Origin: Micrococcales bacterium 72-143
GTDB taxonomy: Bacteria > Actinomycetota > Actinomycetes > Actinomycetales > Microbacteriaceae
Reading direction: 5' to 3'
Length of the DNA stretch: 64,000 nt
Assembly: GCA_001898835.1 (NCBI GenBank)
Contig: MKVM01000001.1
Coordinates: 124,001-188,000 of the forward strand
A program made the position numbers and the translations under genes. Each line of letters starts with the position of its first letter. The first letter of the stretch is position 1. Shown here piece after piece: positions 62,106 to 64,000 of the stretch. Below the pieces are notes generated by a model. It saw nothing but the letters and a program-made list of their open reading frames with translations, had not been told where the DNA came from and made no database searches.

Positions 62106-63089
62106 TCAGGTCGAGGCGCGCTCCACGACGTGGAACAGCTCGCCGACCGGCCGCGGCGGCGGCACCGGATGACCGAGAGCCGCGAGCACGGACGCCGTGA
62201 GGTGCTCGGCCTGGGCGTCGATCGCCTGCCAGACGGTCGTGAGCGCGGGCGAGGCGAGCCGGGCGAGCGGGATGTCGTCGACCCCGATGACCGCGACGTC
62301 GTCGGGTGTGACGAGCCCCTCCGCCCGCACACCCGCGAGCACCGCGAAGGCGACCTCGTCGTTGTAGGCGACGACGCCCGTCACCGAGTCGTCGGCGCGC
62401 CACGCGCGCACGGCGGCCGCCGCCGAGGCGATCTCGAGCTCGACGGTGCGCGTGCGGGGCTCGGGGAGCCCGAGTCGTCGACAGGCCGCGCGTGCTCCAG
62501 CGAGGCGGCGTTCCGCGAACGCGGCCAGACGCTCGTCGCTCGGTGCGGCGTAGGCGAGTACCCGGTGCCCGCGCGCGGCGAGGTGCTCCACCTGCAGCTC
62601 GGCGATGCCGTGCTGTGGAACCGCGAAGGTCTCCGGATGCGGGTCCTCGTCGAGCGCGGAGCCCACCACCGGGATCCGCGCGGTGCGCATCGCGGCCGCG
62701 TCGGTATCCGTCAGCGGGCCGAGCGCGAGCACCGCACGCGGCGTCACCGCGCGCCACAGCTCGGTGAGCGGTCGGCTGTCGCGGTCGTTGAACACGAGCA
62801 GCGCGAGGCCGTGCTCGGCGAAGAGGGTCGTGAGGTGGTCGATGAGGGTGTCGATGACGGGCCCGACCGTCCAGTCCGGGAGCACGCACAGCACGACGTC
62901 GCTCCGGCCCGAGCGCAGCGCGCGGGCGGGCGCGGACGGCGTGTAGCCGAGGCGGTCGGCGGTCTCCAGCACGTGGCGCCGGGTGGCCTCCGAGATCGAC
63001 ACCCCGGGAGCGTCGTTGAGCACGTAGCTCACGGTCGTGCGCGAGAAGCCGCTCTCGCGGGCGACGTCGGCGCTGGTGACCCGGGACAC
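62106..63089 (-). CDS. LacI-family transcriptional regulator
   Basis: 327 aa. N-terminal DNA-binding helix-turn-helix (MSRVTSADVARESGFSRTTV, then SYVLNDAPGVSI) with the hinge helix, then a periplasmic-binding-like sensor domain (about 60-327; VVLCVLPDWTVGP, ALGPLTDTDA, VAVIGVDDIPLARLASP). It likely represses the facing GH81 gene and is released by an oligoglucan (inference). GTG start at 63089. The fabG stop lies only 11 nt upstream, so the two could share a promoter. Confidence 0.92.
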   Translation of the reverse strand: MSRVTSADVARESGFSRTTVSYVLNDAPGVSISEATRRHVLETADRLGYTPSAPARALRSGRSDVVLCVLPDWTVGPVIDTLIDHLTTLFAEHGLALLVFNDRDSRPLTELWRAVTPRAVLALGPLTDTDAAAMRTARIPVVGSALDEDPHPETFAVPQHGIAELQVEHLAARGHRVLAYAAPSDERLAAFAERRLAGARAACRRLGLPEPRTRTVELEIASAAAAVRAWRADDSVTGVVAYNDEVAFAVLAGVRAEGLVTPDDVAVIGVDDIPLARLASPALTTVWQAIDAQAEHLTASVLAALGHPVPPPRPVGELFHVVERAST

Positions 63090-63100
63090 GTGGGCCTCCG

Positions 63101-63808
63101 TCAGTGCCCCATGCCGAGGCCGCCGTCGACCGGGATAACGGCGCCGGAGATGTAGCCGGCGTCGTCGGAGGCGAGCCAGGCGATGACACGCGCGACCTCC
63201 GTCGGGGAGGCGAAGCGGCCCGCGGGGATCTGCGCGAGGTACTGCTTCTGCTGCTCCTCGGGCAGCTCGGCGGTCATGTCGGTCTCGATGAAGCCCGGCG
63301 CCACGACGTTGGCGGTGATGCCGCGCGATCCGAGCTCCCGGGTGAGGGAGCGTGCGATGCCGACGAGGCCCGACTTGGACGCCGCGTAGTTGATCTGCCC
63401 GGCGCTGCCGAGCAGCCCGACGACGCTCGAGACGAGCACGACGCGGCCGAAGCGCGCCTTCAGCATCCCCTTGGACGCGCGCTTGACGACGCGGAACGCC
63501 CCCGACAGGTTGGTGTCGATGACGTCGGTGAAGTCCTCCTCGCTCATGCGCAGCAGGAGGGTGTCGCGTGTGATCCCGGCGTTCGCGACGACGACCTCGA
63601 CCGGCCCGAGCTTCTCCTCGACCTCGCTGAAGGCGGCGTCGACGGATGCGGCGTCCGTCACGTCGGCGCGCACCGTGAGCGTGCCCTCAGGACCCTGTCC
63701 CGAGCGGGCCGTGACGGCCACGCGGTGGCCCTGGGCGAGGAACTCGGCGGCGATCGCGTAGCCGATGCCGCGGTTGCCGCCGGTGACGAGGACGGTGCGA
63801 GAGGTCAT
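63101..63808 (-). CDS. 3-oxoacyl-ACP reductase (FabG-type SDR)
   Basis: 235 aa. Cofactor loop TGGNRGIGYA, NAGITRDTLLLRM, active Ser in LVSSVVGLLGS and YAASKSGLVG (YxxxK), with IPVDGGLGMGH at the end. It reduces 3-oxoacyl-ACP with NADPH in fatty acid synthesis; the isolated location makes another beta-keto reductase activity possible. ATG at 63808, preceded by TAGGCT 8 nt upstream. Confidence 0.92.
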   Translation of the reverse strand: MTSRTVLVTGGNRGIGYAIAAEFLAQGHRVAVTARSGQGPEGTLTVRADVTDAASVDAAFSEVEEKLGPVEVVVANAGITRDTLLLRMSEEDFTDVIDTNLSGAFRVVKRASKGMLKARFGRVVLVSSVVGLLGSAGQINYAASKSGLVGIARSLTRELGSRGITANVVAPGFIETDMTAELPEEQQKQYLAQIPAGRFASPTEVARVIAWLASDDAGYISGAVIPVDGGLGMGH

Positions 63809-63836
63809 GGTTCAGGAGCCTACCGGCGCGCGAGCG

Positions 63837-63842
63837 TAGGCT
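63837..63842 (+). promoter_or_regulatory. -10 element for the DUF3099 gene
   Basis: TAGGCT ends 6 nt before the ATC at 63849, exactly the spacing seen before ATG/GTG in other leaderless genes here. It therefore marks that ATC as the start. Confidence 0.55.
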
Positions 63843-63848
63843 TGGCTC

Positions 63849-64000
63849 ATCGCCAGTCACAGCTCGCACGTCGTCACGGAGCTCCCGCCCTCACCGGACG
63901 AGGAGCGCCGTTCGCGCATGCTCAAGTACACCCTCGCGATGGGCATCCGGGTGGTCTGCATCGCGCTGTGCCTCGTGGTGCCGGGCTGGTGGCTGCTGAT
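63849..64000 (+). CDS. DUF3099 membrane protein (partial, apparent ATC start)
   Basis: The first 50 residues or so are inside the window; the frame runs off the right edge. SSHVVTELPPSPDEERRSRM followed by LKYTLAMGIRVVCIALCLVV is the conserved N-terminus of DUF3099 with its first transmembrane helix. In frame there is no ATG, GTG or TTG that would keep the VTELPPSPDEE part. The only properly placed start is ATC at 63849. The first in-frame ATG (63918) would remove 23 conserved residues. Function of the family unknown. Confidence 0.7.
   Translation, partial: MASHSSHVVTELPPSPDEERRSRMLKYTLAMGIRVVCIALCLVVPGWWLL

Overview
The window looks like a stretch of chromosome from a very GC-rich actinobacterium, most likely family Microbacteriaceae. 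This is inferred from base composition, dense gene packing with many ATGA/GTGA overlaps, RbpA, PafBC next to TatAC and a HelY-type helicase, an F420-type LLM oxidoreductase, the SOS mutasome genes imuA'/imuB/dnaE2, and TreS/GlgC/GlgA. I see no transposase, phage gene, CRISPR array or rRNA. There is one tRNA, Leu(GAG). The region reads as ordinary core chromosome with small accessory clusters.

Layout. 1-2542 (minus): end of a xylose/ribose-type sugar ABC operon with a ROK repressor. 2646-4984 (plus): argG and nadE. 4998-6260 (minus): alditol-oxidase-like flavoenzyme. 6839-10436 (minus): a two-component system encoded after a DUF3060 lipoprotein and a DUF4190 membrane protein, with a membrane-anchored HEXXH protein upstream. 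The lipoprotein operon and the HEXXH gene carry the same inverted repeat about 50 nt before their starts. 10616-15620: NUDIX, SDR, NfeD/stomatin pair, GDPD and rbpA. 15644-25607 (minus): lnt, helY, tatC, tatA, pafC, pafB, FKBP-like lipoprotein, trmI and a HAD phosphatase. This resembles the actinobacterial proteasome-neighbourhood gene order, but no pup, dop, prcBA, mpa or pafA lies here. 25676-31994: PAC2 protein, uppP, M20 peptidase, tRNA-Leu, an SDR/TetR divergent pair with two tandem operators, and an LLM oxidoreductase.

32155-38891 (plus): a cold-shock/DUF1294 fusion, then the SOS cassette imuA'-DUF1905-imuB-dnaE2 with two perfect LexA boxes. 39018-43910 (minus): aspartate aminotransferase, SF2 helicase, dinB and a GlsB-type membrane protein. 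44019-51132: SGNH hydrolase, D,D-carboxypeptidase, TrmH-type methyltransferase, sirtuin, phosphatase, YbaK, a glycosyltransferase and an alpha/beta hydrolase. Two related 59-61 nt hairpins sit between convergent gene pairs here. 51184-58821: treS, an exonuclease-NUDIX fusion, rpmE2, an ABC ATPase, glgA/glgC (divergent) and serB. 58972-63089: a secreted GH81 endo-beta-1,3-glucanase with Fn3 and CBM6 modules facing a LacI regulator, with a candidate LacI operator at the glucanase promoter. 63101-64000: fabG-type reductase and the start of a DUF3099 protein.

Themes. Many genes start 6-8 nt after a TANNNT-like -10 element, so leaderless transcripts seem common. Two genes (pafB and the DUF3099 gene) have no ATG/GTG/TTG where homology requires a start, but have ATC exactly there. 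The best candidates for something little described are the two-component/lipoprotein/metallopeptidase locus with its shared operator, the exonuclease-NUDIX fusion, the ATC starts, and the paired convergent-gene hairpins.
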